Both the position numbers and the translations under genes were made by a program. Shown piece after piece: positions 35,581 through 47,670 of a stretch of DNA of 64,000 nt. Position 1 is the first letter of the stretch. Every line of letters starts with the position of its first letter. This DNA is from Hibiscus mutabilis (taxonomy: Eukaryota > Streptophyta > Magnoliopsida > Malvales > Malvaceae): assembly GCA_019671005.1 (NCBI GenBank), contig CM033719.1, forward strand, positions 24,106,750 through 24,170,749, given 5' to 3'. The notes under the pieces are model-generated. The model was not told where the DNA came from. It did not search any database and saw nothing but the letters and a program-made list of their open reading frames with translations.

Positions 35581-35596
35581 TTAAGTGGGGGAGAGT
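35581..35596 (+). promoter_or_regulatory. Polypurine tract of element E
   Basis: ttaagtgggggagagt lies directly before the 3' LTR; it would prime plus-strand DNA synthesis. Confidence 0.9.
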
Positions 35597-38500
35597 TGTA
35601 ACGCCCCAGTTTTTGGGCCTAGAAGTTTTGTGGTTATTAGACGGTTCGGTGGACCGAGTTAGAGATTTGAGTCAGATTCGGGACAATATATTTTTTGGTA
35701 AGATAAAAATATGGAAAAATAGTTAAAATAATCTTTTAATATATAATGATTTTTGGTGGAATCAATTTTGGAAAATGAGTTTTGGAAGTCGGACATTTTG
35801 GATAGTGACCAAAATGCAAGTTTTGAAAATTGTGATTTTCTAGTGACTAAAATGAAAAGGGTCAAATTCTTAGAATCTTTAAGAAGCTATTTTACCAATT
35901 TGTTTCTGATGTTTTCTTCCTTAATTGGACTTATTTTAACATGTGTTTTATTATTCAATTAAAAGAGATTTATGGTTAAAAGGTGGTTATTGGTTTTGGA
36001 AAATAAATCACGTTATTTTTCTCTCCATTCTCACCTTAGCCAAACACTCAAGTTTTCATCAAATTCTAGAGGTGAGATGGTTTCTAACTTGATTTTATGG
36101 TTTCAAATTGTTTTACTAAGATTATTTATACAAAATCTTACATTAATCTTGTGTTTCTTAGCTTTTATTAAATCAATTGAGGGATAAACTTCACAATAGG
36201 GATAAGGTCCGAGATCTCCTCTATTGTATGGTTCTTTACTGAAATTTCCAAGCATTTGATCCTTGATTTTGTGTTTCTAATATGATTTTAATGATTTTTC
36301 AATAATTAATTGAGTTAATTGGAGGAAATGAGTTGATTCACGGATTGAATATGTTTTTTGGTAATTAAGGATGATTTAATTCATATTGTGGATGTTTTAT
36401 AATGTTGATAAGTTGTTGTTGTCAATGGAATACCGAAACTCTTGAATCTCTAATTGTTTAGGTTGCTAGATTTGTGTTATTGGGGTGTTTTGGTGACTGC
36501 GTGAATGCAGGGGGTGTTAGGATGATGTGATTCTATTTTTAGGTGTTGTTTGTTGATAAAAATGGTGTTAGATTGTTAGGTTGTGGCTGGGTTGTGTTAG
36601 AGAAGGTTTTGATGATGATTTTGGTTGTTGTGGATGGGTAATCTTGAGAGGATTGTGGAAATCCGAAAGGATTTGTTAATGCAGTGTCTTGAATGCATTG
36701 AGAGGAATTAATCCTCTATTGTGTTGTGGTCAAAGCAGGGGAAGTTGATCCGGAAGTGTTTGGTGAAGCGTTGGAGGCTTCGAACACATGATTTTGCGTC
36801 GGAAAATCGAGGCTTCACGTATCGGTGAGTGAGAACGTGGATTCCAGCATTGGAATGTTTTAAAGGTAGTTTATGGGAGTTTAAACTTAGCTTGATACGC
36901 TGGTTTAAACTCGGAAGTAAGTAAAGTGGATTTTCTCTTTCGGTCGTGCTATTAGAAAATGTTTTATGCACTTGTTTTGATTTACATGTTACCTACTGTT
37001 TAAGCATGATTTAAAGTATTTGATATACTGTTTTTGAGCATGAAATGTTGAAGGATGCACATGCTAAGTTATCCTTATAAGTATATGGTTTATATTTTGT
37101 GTTTTAAAGCATGGTTGTTGCTTTGGAAAATTGGTTTGATTAATGCTTGTTAAAAGTAGTGAGGTAAATGTGTTATGGTTAATTATATTGGCAAATGATG
37201 TGATTTTAAAATTGTTATCAGATATAGTTGGCCGGCCATAGGATTGAGTGCACTATAATAAGTCACCTTGGATGTTGAGGGGTTTAGATCCGTGTACCGA
37301 AAACTCCATCCGAGTACCCAACGGTAGAGGGGTTAAACGGTATCGAAAACTCCTGTTAGTGGATTAAGTGTCTAACCAATGAAAGGGGTTGGTGTCCCCA
37401 AGGGTTGTGTAAGTACCCGGTTGGTAATGTACTGCGATTTTTATTGTATCGATATTCCGGTTGGGATGGCTTGAAGTGTTGGTTGAACACTTGTTGAATC
37501 CGTGTATACGATGAACACTTTTGGTATTGGACTTGTTTAATGATCCCTTGTAAGCCAATATAATTGATAAATGTATCATTGAAAGGTTTATGTTGTGTAA
37601 TGTGACTTATACATGTTTACTCTTTAAGCTTTGCATATGGTTGTTATGCATGGGAAGGCTTAAATTGAGGTTAGCAATGGGATTTTGTTGTTGGTTAATG
37701 ATACATGTAGCATATGGTTTAATATGCTGGTTTTGAAAGTGTTAAGTGCATGGTTTGTAAGGCATGATGTTTTATATGATGAAAAGTATGACTTAAAAAT
37801 TGATTTTTAGTATGTTTTGGACAATGGTTTTAAATGCATTGATGGTATGTTGTATTTGAGCGCTCCTCACTAAGCCTAGTGTTCTTACGCTCTCTTTGTC
37901 CATCAATGCAGAGAATTAAGGTTTCAGAAGGCAGCAAGAAGAATGGGGATCCTAGCAAGACTTGGCTAACAAAGTATGTTTGGATTAGACTATAAGAATA
38001 AAGGAAATGGGGTACTTGTTTTGGTTTTGGGCGTTGTTTGTTGAACTCTCTGATTGAGCATGTTGCTTGTTTTCTCTTGAGTTGTAAAAGGCCTGTAATG
38101 TTGGTATTTTGGTGTTGGTTTACATTTTGGAATGTTGCTTGGATGAAAAACTAGGATGCATGCCTATAGATCACATTTAATGAGTGATGCCATAAAAAGT
38201 TGATGATATGCTAGGAATGGTTGAGCCATGATCTTTGAAAACATGTTGGTCATATATTAGAGGCTTGATAGGGTGTTTTGTGTGGTTAAAAAACATGTTT
38301 AATCTACTAAATCGAACCAGAAATGTATAGGCGTATCAGTACGCTACTTGGCGTACCGATGCGGTTGGGCATTTCCAGGTTTGAGGGGTCGGTACGAGCC
38401 ATGAGTGTTCTGATAAGCCAAGGCAATTTTGGCCTAGCGTATCGGTACGGAGGAGGGTGTTTCGTTACGGGCTTTAGCCTCTAAAAAATTGCCTTTTCAA

Positions 38501-39085
38501 CCCAAACATGTGTTCCGAAACACATGAACCTGTATCGGTACGGTCATTAAGGATTTCAAAAGTTTAGTAAGTTAGTTGGGCGTATCGGTACATCATAGAG
38601 GTGTATTGAAACGAGGCATTTCATACCGTATCGATACAGTTGCAACCGTATCGGTACAGACAGCAGTTAAAGCTTTTAATGTCACTGTAGCACGGTTTTG
38701 GCCCTTTGCATTTTAGTCACTGAGTTTTGTTTATGCAATTAAATGCGCTTGAATGAACGGACTGAGCTGGAATTTGACATGTATGATTGAATCTTGATTA
38801 ATTACGGTTGGGTAATATAAAAATGAGATTTAATCCTGTAATTTTTTGGAATTGCAATTTGGTCCCCAAATTGCATTTGAGACCAATTAGATGTCAAATC
38901 GATACCCGATTGAGTTGGGTTTCATTTTCTGTCAGCATAAACATGTAGGGTATTAATTAAGCATCTAGACAAGATAAAAGAAAAAATGGTCTCGTTTTGG
39001 GGTTTCTTCTCTCGGATTACCTCGGTAAACCTAATGTGACTCGCTCGGGTCGGTCTGGCAACTAGGCCGGGTCAAGTGGGTTACA
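35597..39085 (+). repeat. Element E 3' LTR
   Basis: 3489 bp, uninterrupted, from TGTAACGCCC to GGGTTACA. It serves as the reference for the broken 5' LTR. It contains the gtatcggtac-like word cluster at 38330-38660. No recognisable gene is present. Confidence 0.95.
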
Positions 39086-40940
39086 TAGTGTATCACCATA
39101 GGGTACTCTGGTATTATTTGTAGAGAAGAAAGAGGGTTCTCTGCAATTATGTATAGATTATCGGTAGTTGAATAAAGTAACTATTAAGAACAAGTATTCA
39201 CTACCAAGGATTGAAGATCTATTTTATCAGCTTAGAGGTGCAACAGTGTTCTCAAAGATAGATCTTCGATTATGTTATTGTCAACTCAAGGTCAAAGAAG
39301 AAGATGTATCAAAGACAACATTCAAGGCTCGTTATGGACATTATGAATTCCTGGTAATGCCATTTGGACTTACACATGCCCCTGCTCTGTTCATGGATTT
39401 TATGAATAGGGTATTTCAATACTACTTAGACCAGTTTGTAGTAGTAGTCTTCATGGACAATATTCTAGTATACTTAAAGATAGAAGATGAACATGATTAC
39501 CATTTTTGAGTGGTATTACAAACATTAAGAGATAAGCAGTTTATGTAAGGTTTTGTAAATATGAATTTTGGTTATCAAAAGTAATTTTCCGTAGACATGT
39601 AGTATCGGCTGAAGGAATAAGAGTTGAATTCCAAGGAAGTAAAATCTATTCTTGAATAGGAAGCACCGAAAAATGTCTCTAAAGTTCGGAGTTTCTTGGA
39701 AATTAGCTGGATATTATAAATGTTTTGTGTAGAGTTTATCTATTATTACTCTGCTTCTTACTCAACTATCGTAAAAAGGTATTCCATTGGAATGGTAAGA
39801 AGTGTCCTATTTACACTGATTACAAATGTTTAAAGCAACTAATGATGCAAAAAGAATTGAACCTATGGTAACAAAGATAGGTTGAGTTCTTAAGAGACTA
39901 CAATGTAGTTATAGATTATCATTTCGAGAAGATTAATGTAGTAGCCTATGCATCAAGGCAGCTTAGAACTCATAAAAAGAAGAGAAAAGAAAATAAATAA
40001 GTTGAAACAATAGAAACACGGGACTATGAATTTAAGTCAAATGGTTGCTTATATTATCAATAAAAAGTTTACTTTCCTGATGATGGTGATTTGAAGAAAG
40101 AAGGTTTGACTGAAGTTTGTCATAGTCCATTGACTATGTACTCTGGAAGTAGCAAAATGTATTAAGATCTAAAGACTCGGTATTGGTGGCCAGGAATGAA
40201 AAAGGACAATTTCGGAATTTATGACTAATTGCTTGACATGCTAACAAGTAAAAGCCAAACATCAAGACTCTCTGGATTGATTCAGCCTATTTCTATTCCC
40301 CAATGAAAGTGAGAACGAGTGACAATGGAATATGTAATAGGATTACCAGTAACAATAGTTATCAGACAAATATTAAGATGACACTATTTGAAATACTGTA
40401 TGGAGGAATATGCCGAACTCTTCATTATTGGTTTAAGCTACAGGATTGAAATGTTTGGTATAACCCAAAAGTTGGAGGGGTTGATTTGACACGAGAAATG
40501 GAGGATAAAGTAATAATTATTTAATATAATCTTAAGAATATTGTGGATCGACAAAAAGGCTTATACAGACAATAAGAGAATGATGTTAAGTACGAAGTTG
40601 AGGACAAAGTGTTTTTAAAGGTTTCACCTTCGAAGAAGGTGTTACGTTTTAGTCAAAAAAGGAAAGCTTAGTCCCAGAATTATTGGGCCATACGGGATTC
40701 AAAAAGGAGTTGAACTAGTGGTTTAGCAACTGGTGTTACTTCCAGATATGAGTAACGATCAGTGAAAATCTTGGCATATAAAGTCAAAGAGTTAAGGAAC
40801 AAGAAAATTTTACTAGTTAAAGTCCTTTGGAGAAATCATAAAGTAGAAGAAGTCACATGGGAAACTGAAAGGTGAATGCAGAAGTAATACCCGAAATTGT
40901 TTGAAACGGTTAAACATTGAAAATTTGAGGATGAATTTTC
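39086..40940 (+). pseudogene. Element D: rest of RT, RNase H and integrase remnants
   Basis: RT is clear at about 39091-39510: VFSKIDLRLCYCQLK, FLVMPFGLTHAPALFMDF, and VFMDNILVY, where the second active-site Asp is Asn. RNase H is reduced to scraps with a large loss near 39770-39830. The integrase zinc-binding part is recognisable (near 40110-40260), as is the first catalytic block (VIGLPV, near 40335; Glu where Asp is expected). Most of the core is then missing, since sequence jumps to the equivalent of EILYGG...RTLHYW. The C-terminal KVLRF and SHGKL blocks follow. Stops are very frequent. Confidence 0.82.
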
Positions 40941-40956
40941 TTAAAAGGGGGAGAAT
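40941..40956 (+). promoter_or_regulatory. Polypurine tract of element D
   Basis: ttaaaagggggagaat lies directly before LTR2. Confidence 0.9.
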
Positions 40957-43900
40957 TGTAATGTCCCAAATTTTGTCTAGTGACTAAATTGTAAATTTTG
41001 AAAGTTTAGGGGGTTAAAGTATAAACTTTGGAAAAGTTTGGGGACCAAAGTGTAAATTTACCCAACAAGTAATTTTATTCAGTATAAAAGTGAATCGGAT
41101 CGAAATAGGTACCTTGATATCAGTTTAAAGAATTAAGATGCAGAAAAAGGTACCAAATTTGGATCGAATAAAATTGTTAAGCGTGCTCAGGCCAGAGAAA
41201 TACAAGAATGGGTGACCTTCGGGAAGTTCCCATAAAAGTGTTTCTGATCGATATTTTGGACTCAGTGAGAGTAAAGAATATTCGAATGAATTATTGATAA
41301 ATGATTTCTAAGATAAATTTTATTCTCTGACGATTTTTGATAATTATCGGGATAATAGACTGAGTTAAAAAAAATTCAGTCTAAGTCCTTAAGAAAGGAA
41401 GTTTTTATGAGATGATAATGTTTATTTCCTGAATATGGAAATATAGAATTTTTGGAATAAATCTGATAGTTCAGAAAAAGGTAAAATCGTAATAGAAGTA
41501 TTTTATGAATATCAGGGAAATCGGATCAAATTGAAATTTCAGAGACTGATCCAAAAGCCATGGGAAAGTCATAAAATACTATTTTATGAATATTTTATTA
41601 TAGTTGGTTGGATTCCAACTAGACTTAGTTGAATTTTTACAAGAATGGCAAACTAGTAAATAAAAACTAGTTGGAGGGCAAATTGGTCATTTTACCCCAA
41701 TGGCATTTTTGAAATATTTAAAAAGTTACAAGGATAATTTTGGAATAAGGAAATGGAAGAGTAAATCTTGGCCCTTGATTAATGATAAGATCAATCTCAA
41801 CCGTTGGAGTAAAAGGGTATTTTAGTAATTTCACTATCTAAATGAATTTAAAATTCATTTATACAAGACAAGTGGCCAAATTGGATGAAAAAAAAAAGAT
41901 GAAGACCATTCTTCATCCTCAAATTTTGAAATACGAGGGGGAGAAAGAAAGAAAAATGGAGAAAAATTTTCCAAGTTCGATTCAAGCCCCGAATCTCGAT
42001 TTTCAGGTAATCTCATCAACTACAAAGTTGTTCTACTCTTAAAGCTCTATCTTTTGATATCAATAATTCATGGAATCCATGCTTGATTGATGAGAATCTA
42101 CATGAGAAATAAATTAGGGTTTATGGATTAAATTGGGGGTTTTGAGATTTTATGATTCCATGATTGAATTCAAGTTGGAATCAAGCTAGTATAATGTTAA
42201 AATCATGATATTGAGTTCGTATTTAAGTTCTACATGTTTTGATTATTATGAAGATGATTAGGGTTTATGGATTCAAGTTTAATTTAGGGTTTGTAATGTT
42301 GAATTAATGATTTAGTAAGCTTGAATTATTGTTTGGAAGCAAGACCCTAAATTAAAGGTATAGGGACCATTTTAGAAATTCTGAAAGTTAGAGGACTAAT
42401 CTGATTTTTATGATTTGAAGTGTATTTATGTTATTAATGATGATGAAGATGTGAAATTGAAGTTAGAATGCAAAACCGATGTTAAATCGAGTTAGTGACC
42501 ATTTTGACAAATTGTCAAAGTTAATACACCAATTCAGAAATGAGGTTTTAGAGAAGGACTAAATCTGATTTTATTTGAAACAATAGAATTCAAGTAGTAA
42601 TGTTGATTTGAGGACTAATTTGCAAAGTTAAGAAGCTTGAATCATTTTCTTTGCATTTTTAATGACTATTTCGAAAAGAACGAAAAATTAGAGGGAATTA
42701 TTTTTGAATAATTATTTGATGAAGAAAGTGATACATTAATGGTTTGAATCAAGTAAGGGGACCAAATTAAAAAATAGTAAAGTAAGGAGAAATTAGTATA
42801 AAGTTTGAAGTTATTTATGGAAGTCGTGTAGGAAAACTGGATTTGGCAGTAAGTTTGAAAATTCACCAAAAATTCTACAAAAATGGTTAGATGGTGAATT
42901 TTATATCGATGTAAATATTTATTCATCTAGTTTCGTTTAAAACAAACGGTGATTGATTTCGATTCATATATCAAAAGATATGAATTTTTAAGTGATGAAA
43001 GGTCAAAAAATAGCATAGCAGTCTGTTCCGAAATTCAATACTGGAATTTGACTTTGAAAATTTGCCATAAATCGTACAAATTGAATATGGGTTAATTGTT
43101 TATATTTTTGAAAAGCTTATCGAATCTAGTTTCGTTTCCAATAAATGGAAACTGATTTTGAGTTCCGAGTTAAAAGATATTAATTTTTAATAGAATGAAG
43201 GTCAAAAAAATTACAGAACAGTTTTTGTCAGGACAGCCCTGTAAATGGGAGTTTGATGAATATTCATAATTTTTGTAGATTTTATTCAATTATGTGGATT
43301 ATACCGTTAGAACCATTATCGAATCTAGTTTTTACGGTATAAGGAAATTAAGATTTAGTATGTATTCTGCCATGTAGAAGTAAATCTTTGATGGTAGTGC
43401 AAGTTGACAGAAAATGGAAATTGAGACAATTTGAGTCTAATGTTGGTTAGCAAGCTTGAAGGAATTATTTGAAGATCAAAATGGTCATTAGGGACCAAAA
43501 ATGAGTTTGTGAACAGTATAAGAAAGGAAAGAAATTTATGGAAAATTTTTATGTTGAATGATTAAATAGCTTAATTGAAATATTGTTAGAAGTGAATCTA
43601 ACAAATGTTTATTTATATTCATATGATTAATGAAGCCGAATACGAATCAAAGAGGATTCGAGATACTATAAAGGAATGGATCGAGTAGAATTTAGTGAGG
43701 CATACTATTTCATGGCCCAGGTGAGTGCATTTCTATATGTTTGCATTATGTTGAAAAAAAGGAAGACTTGAGATAAGTCAACCCTAATTTAAAATATACA
43801 TTGCATTTCTTCATAATACGTGATATGATGCATGATTCAACATGACAAGCTAGACGGAGTACAAGGTACGTACTACTATTTGCATAAATAATGATGAATC

Positions 43901-45133
43901 ATGTTCACATAAGAAAATGACAAGATTAAAATAAAACAAGATTAAAATGAAACAAGATACACCCTGGGGATCCAAGCTCGTAGTGCAAAATGCACTAACG
44001 AGGTGTTTATATAAGGAGCAAAGAGCGTCCTTATATGAGGAGCAAAAAGCGTCCTATCGAGTACGTACTCTACATGGCACTACGGTGCAGATAGGCTACG
44101 AGGTTTCTATGGGCCTCTAGCCAGAAACGATGATAATAATAACAAGATGTTACATGATTACATGATACATGAAAAAGATGTTACATGATTTCATGATACA
44201 TGAAAACGAAGTTACATGTTACATGACAGAGAAGTACATGACATACATGATAGAAATGTTATTGATATATGATAGAAATTTTACATGATACATGATAGAA
44301 ATGTTATTGATATATGATAGAAATGTTACATGATACATGATAGAAATGTTACAGGATAAATGATAGAAATGTTACATGATGCATGATAGAGATGTTATAT
44401 GATACATAATAGAGATTATTCATGTTATACATGATAATGATATTTTGCATGATAGTGATGATACATGGAAAGTTGACATTGTGACGTGATTGCTAGATAT
44501 AGAAAATGTGTATTGCACTTTATACATGATATGCTGAATTGTATTACTTCATGTTTTCTTAAAATTGTTTTTCAATGCCTCACTAAGTTCGTACTTAGCG
44601 TGTGTCTTATGTCACACGTAGGTTTCCTGGAAATCGTCTATCGAGGAGGACCAAAAACTTGGGAAAAATCAAGTTACTACAGTAAGTACGTCTTTACCAT
44701 AATTTGATAGACTAGTGGACATGTAAGTACTTTAAAGTTGAACTGTCTACAGTATAAGTTTACAACGTAATTATATGATTTTATGGATAGATAAGTTTAG
44801 AAATACAAATTGTTAACAATAACAAAATCTTTGGTATAGTTAAAATGTTGTTTAGCCCTAATCGCGTAAAAAATTTAAAATCAAGAAAGGGTCTAGGCAG
44901 CTTACGTAGTTTTCACCCTGAATTATATTTTTTTATTTCAATAATTCAACTATAAATTTTTTGAACCAATTCAAGGTCAAAATTAGATGCACCTAAACGA
45001 CATAGTTTTAAATTTAGAACTGAGAAAAGGTTAAACTACAAATTAAATTTTGATATAAAAAAAATTTACAAGTCAAGTTTTCTTCCAATGATTTCGTAAC
45101 ATCTTCAATGTATATTTCGTCTACGAGTTTACA
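40957..45133 (+). repeat. Element D LTR2
   Basis: About 4.18 kb, collinear with LTR1, starting TGTAATGTCC. The last ~16 bases, including the normal LTR end, are missing, so sequence passes from gagttta directly into catttattgatatcagagc. The catgat minisatellite is shorter than in LTR1. Confidence 0.92.
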
Positions 45134-46057
45134 TTTATTGATATCAGAGCTACAGGTTTAGCCGATTCTGGAGGCTAAACCAAGTTTAATATGATTTGAT
45201 GTTAAATGCATGCCCCTAGGATGTCACGTTATTGACGTACTGTTGTGTAACTTGATTATGCTCCTTAATAACATGAATAAGTTATAGTAGAAATAAGTAA
45301 TGTCAAGTATTGTTGGACTGTGTTAGACATCTGATAATTGACACCAAAAGAAGGTCCAAAGTAGAAGTAATGAAATACAGAATGTTCCATCTCTGGCACT
45401 TACCTCAGTAGAGCCACTTGTATAGCAGAGAACTCTAGCACAAAAATATTAAACCTTAGTATGAGCTTTAAAGGCTGTGGTTAATAGAATTAAGACCTTT
45501 GTGCCTGCACCACCCTGGTACCTGCACCAGTAATGATGTCGATTGTTAAGGAGCTTAAAAGTTAGGAGCTCCTGAATTTAATGGAGAAAGTGGTCTGATA
45601 ATTGCCAATTTGTGGCATAAAGATGTTAAAGTCGTGCTATAGAGGAATTAAACTGCATATGTACTAAGAAGTTAGAAGATGATGTATCTTGCTAAGGGAA
45701 CACGTTCGTATTTAATGGTCTAATGCCACAGAGTTAGTACCTGTTAAGGAAGTGATTTGGAAATTCTTTAAAAAAATGTTTAAAACCAAATATATGGGCG
45801 ATCAATTTAATAAAAAGATGTTGTTAGGTATGAGTTTATCGGTTTATTAGAATTCTTTAAATAAATCAAAGGCTATAGAGAAATCTTGTATTTACTTTAA
45901 TTGATCCGGATTTGACTCACTCATACATTAGTACTAAGATAATGGCACAAAGAAAGACTTTTAAGGAAACTATTCCTAGTGATGTGATTTTTAGTAATCC
46001 ATTTGGACATAGTGTATGGGTGACTAGAATATATAAGAAAGGAAACTATTCCTAGTT
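45134..46057 (+). repeat. Second copy of element D PBS and 5' interior
   Basis: Collinear with about 18735-19645: the primer site, gag remnant and start of protease (LIDPDLTHSY). It then jumps to the LTR end. At the junction (46040-46057) a short stretch ggaaactattcctag repeats 45964-45978, like filler DNA. Confidence 0.92.
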
Positions 46058-46394
46058 ATTGTTAACAATAACAAAATCTTTGGTATAGTTAAAATATTGT
46101 TTAGCCCTAATCGCGTAAAAATTTTAAAATCAAGAAAGGGTCTAGGCAGCTTACGTAGTTTTCTCCCTGAATTATATTTTTTATTTCAATAATTCAACTA
46201 TAAATTTTGTAAACCAATTCAGGGTCAAAACTAGCTGCACCTAAACGACATAGTTTTAAATTTAAAACTGAGAAAGGGTTAAACTACAAATTAAATTTTG
46301 AAATAAAAAAATTTACAAGTCAAGTTTTCTTCCAATGATTTCGTAACATCTTTAATGTATATTCGGTCTACGAGTATACGTTAAGGGTGTTACA
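46058..46394 (+). repeat. Element D partial LTR3 (last 337 bp)
   Basis: Matches the ends of LTR1 (about 18400-18734) and LTR2. It keeps the proper end GTGTTACA and is followed by ACTCC. Confidence 0.93.
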
Positions 46395-46399
46395 ACTCC
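46395..46399. repeat. Target site duplication of element D, right
   Basis: ACTCC, identical to 14506-14510. Confidence 0.93.
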
Positions 46400-47312
46400 T
46401 AGATGGTGGCACATAGTTGTTAAGTTCCATAATGTATTTAGATTCCATCTTTGCTATATATGTATATAAGTTTGATAAGTATTCAAAGTTTTGTAATGGA
46501 CCTTTAATTATTTCTTGATGATTGCTTGCTTTATGTGCTTTAATAATTAGCAAGATTGAGTAGGTTCTAGTAGCTGAGCTATAGTAGAGATATATTCGAA
46601 TGTTTACTTGTCGAAATAATTTTGTGAGTTATGATGCTTTTCTGGATTGAGATCTTGAATGATTGGTAGGACACCTTATAATTCGAATAAGATTAAAGGT
46701 TATAAACAATATAATTGTTATGCTAAGAACTAGAGATTGATGTGTATTGTATATGATATGTTGATTAATTACCTGTAAAAGGTCTTAATTTGATAGATCA
46801 TTTTGATGGCATGTGTATTAAAAATTCAAATATGTACATTATCATGAGTTAGACTCCAAATAAAAGTGGTGTAGTTAGAATGGACAGTTTAATGGTTAGA
46901 ATAAGTAAGTGGTTAGATGTCAATGAATTTTGTAAATGGTCTATAATGCTTCATGATTGCTTATTGGTTAAGCTATGTTAGATATAATGTTCGAATACTT
47001 GTTACCATGATTATATGTTTAGTTGTATTAAACCTTGTGATCTGAAGTACCTTAAAGATAAGGGCATACTACAAACTAGTAGAGGAAGTGCATTTCTTAA
47101 TGTATGTATAGTCTATGGTATGTAAATATATGATTGTGTATGATTGGAAAATTAAGTTATATCTTTGAAACAATTTAAAAAGTTTTAAATTATTCTGTTT
47201 TTCGAAAGCATGTTCAGTTGACTGTACTAGATTTGATCAAGACTCATTGTATGTTTGTTTGGTAACACGTCCTAAGCCTGTTTATTTCCTAGACCGGGTA
47301 GGGGGTGTTACA
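46400..47312 (+). repeat. Element C 5' LTR, second part
   Basis: Continues the LTR interrupted at 14510 and ends GTGTTACA immediately before a primer site. There is no second copy in the window to align, because the 3' LTR is cut before this part; the call rests on the target duplication of D and the PBS. Confidence 0.8.
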
Positions 47313-47315
47313 ATT

Positions 47316-47335
47316 TGGTATCAGAGCCAAGGTTT
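47316..47335 (+). promoter_or_regulatory. Primer-binding site of element C (initiator tRNA-Met)
   Basis: tggtatcagagccaaggttt matches plant initiator tRNA-Met at 15 of the first 15 bases. Confidence 0.92.
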
Positions 47336-47654
47336 AGCCGATTGTCGAACAAAACCGAAACTCGTTGCATCATCATTTGTTACATGTGCCACCTAGGAGT
47401 TAAATTTGATAAGTGCTTGTGATATGTGTATGATAAAAGCTCTCTTACGTACTGATAGTTAGTAGGAATGTCTGAAGCATTTTTCGAACTAGGATAATGA
47501 GATCTCGGTTGGCTCCTCCATTGAATGAGGTAGTGTAAGAATGAATCGAGAATGGCAAAATCTTCCAAATGCTACTGACTAAGTAAGCATTATGTTTGGG
47601 TAGATAAGAAATACTCTGAATCAAGTTCTGTGGAAATTCATGGATGAATTTATT
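47336..47654 (+). pseudogene. Element C interior remnant
   Basis: Only about 320 bp remain between PBS and PPT. An ATG at 47497 opens a short frame (MRSRLAPPLNEVV then stop) that could be a gag start. The last codons before the PPT (KFMDEFILSGGEL-like) resemble the tail of pol in related elements such as E. All gag-pol domains are absent. It may be an internal deletion of a full element. Confidence 0.65.
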
Positions 47655-47670
47655 TTAAGTGGAGGAGAAT
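47655..47670 (+). promoter_or_regulatory. Polypurine tract of element C
   Basis: ttaagtggaggagaat lies directly before the 3' LTR. Confidence 0.9.

Larger units (their letters stand above)
20142..39085 (+). mobile_element. Element E: Tekay/Del-type Ty3/gypsy chromovirus, interrupted by F and G
   Basis: 5' LTR in three pieces (20142-21345, 26387-26988, 29416-30648), PBS, gag, protease, RT, RNase H, integrase with a chromodomain-like C-terminus, PPT, and 3' LTR (35597-39085). Ends are TGTAA...TTACA. Flanks are gagtg (20137-20141) and tagtg (39086-39090): four of five bases agree, fitting one later mutation. It lies inside the RT gene of D. The two LTRs differ at roughly 5-6% of positions in the first 240 bases by eye, mostly transitions. 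Confidence 0.92.
14511..46394 (+). mobile_element. Element D: three-LTR Tekay/Del-like retrotransposon, interrupted by E
   Basis: Order: LTR1 (14511-18734), PBS, decayed gag/protease/RT start (to 20141), element E, remainder of RT to integrase (39086-40940), PPT, LTR2 (40957-45133), a second copy of PBS plus the start of the interior (45134-46057), and the last 337 bp of a third LTR (46058-46394). ACTCC flanks the whole, so the outer ends are those of one insertion. It sits in the 5' LTR of C. Pol motifs place it with Ty3/gypsy chromoviruses of Tekay/Del type. Confidence 0.9.

Noticed and set aside
46368..47568. Short frames in 46395-47600 considered as a host gene between elements
   Set aside because: The region is the continuation of the element C LTR plus PBS and PPT; frames are short and without domains.
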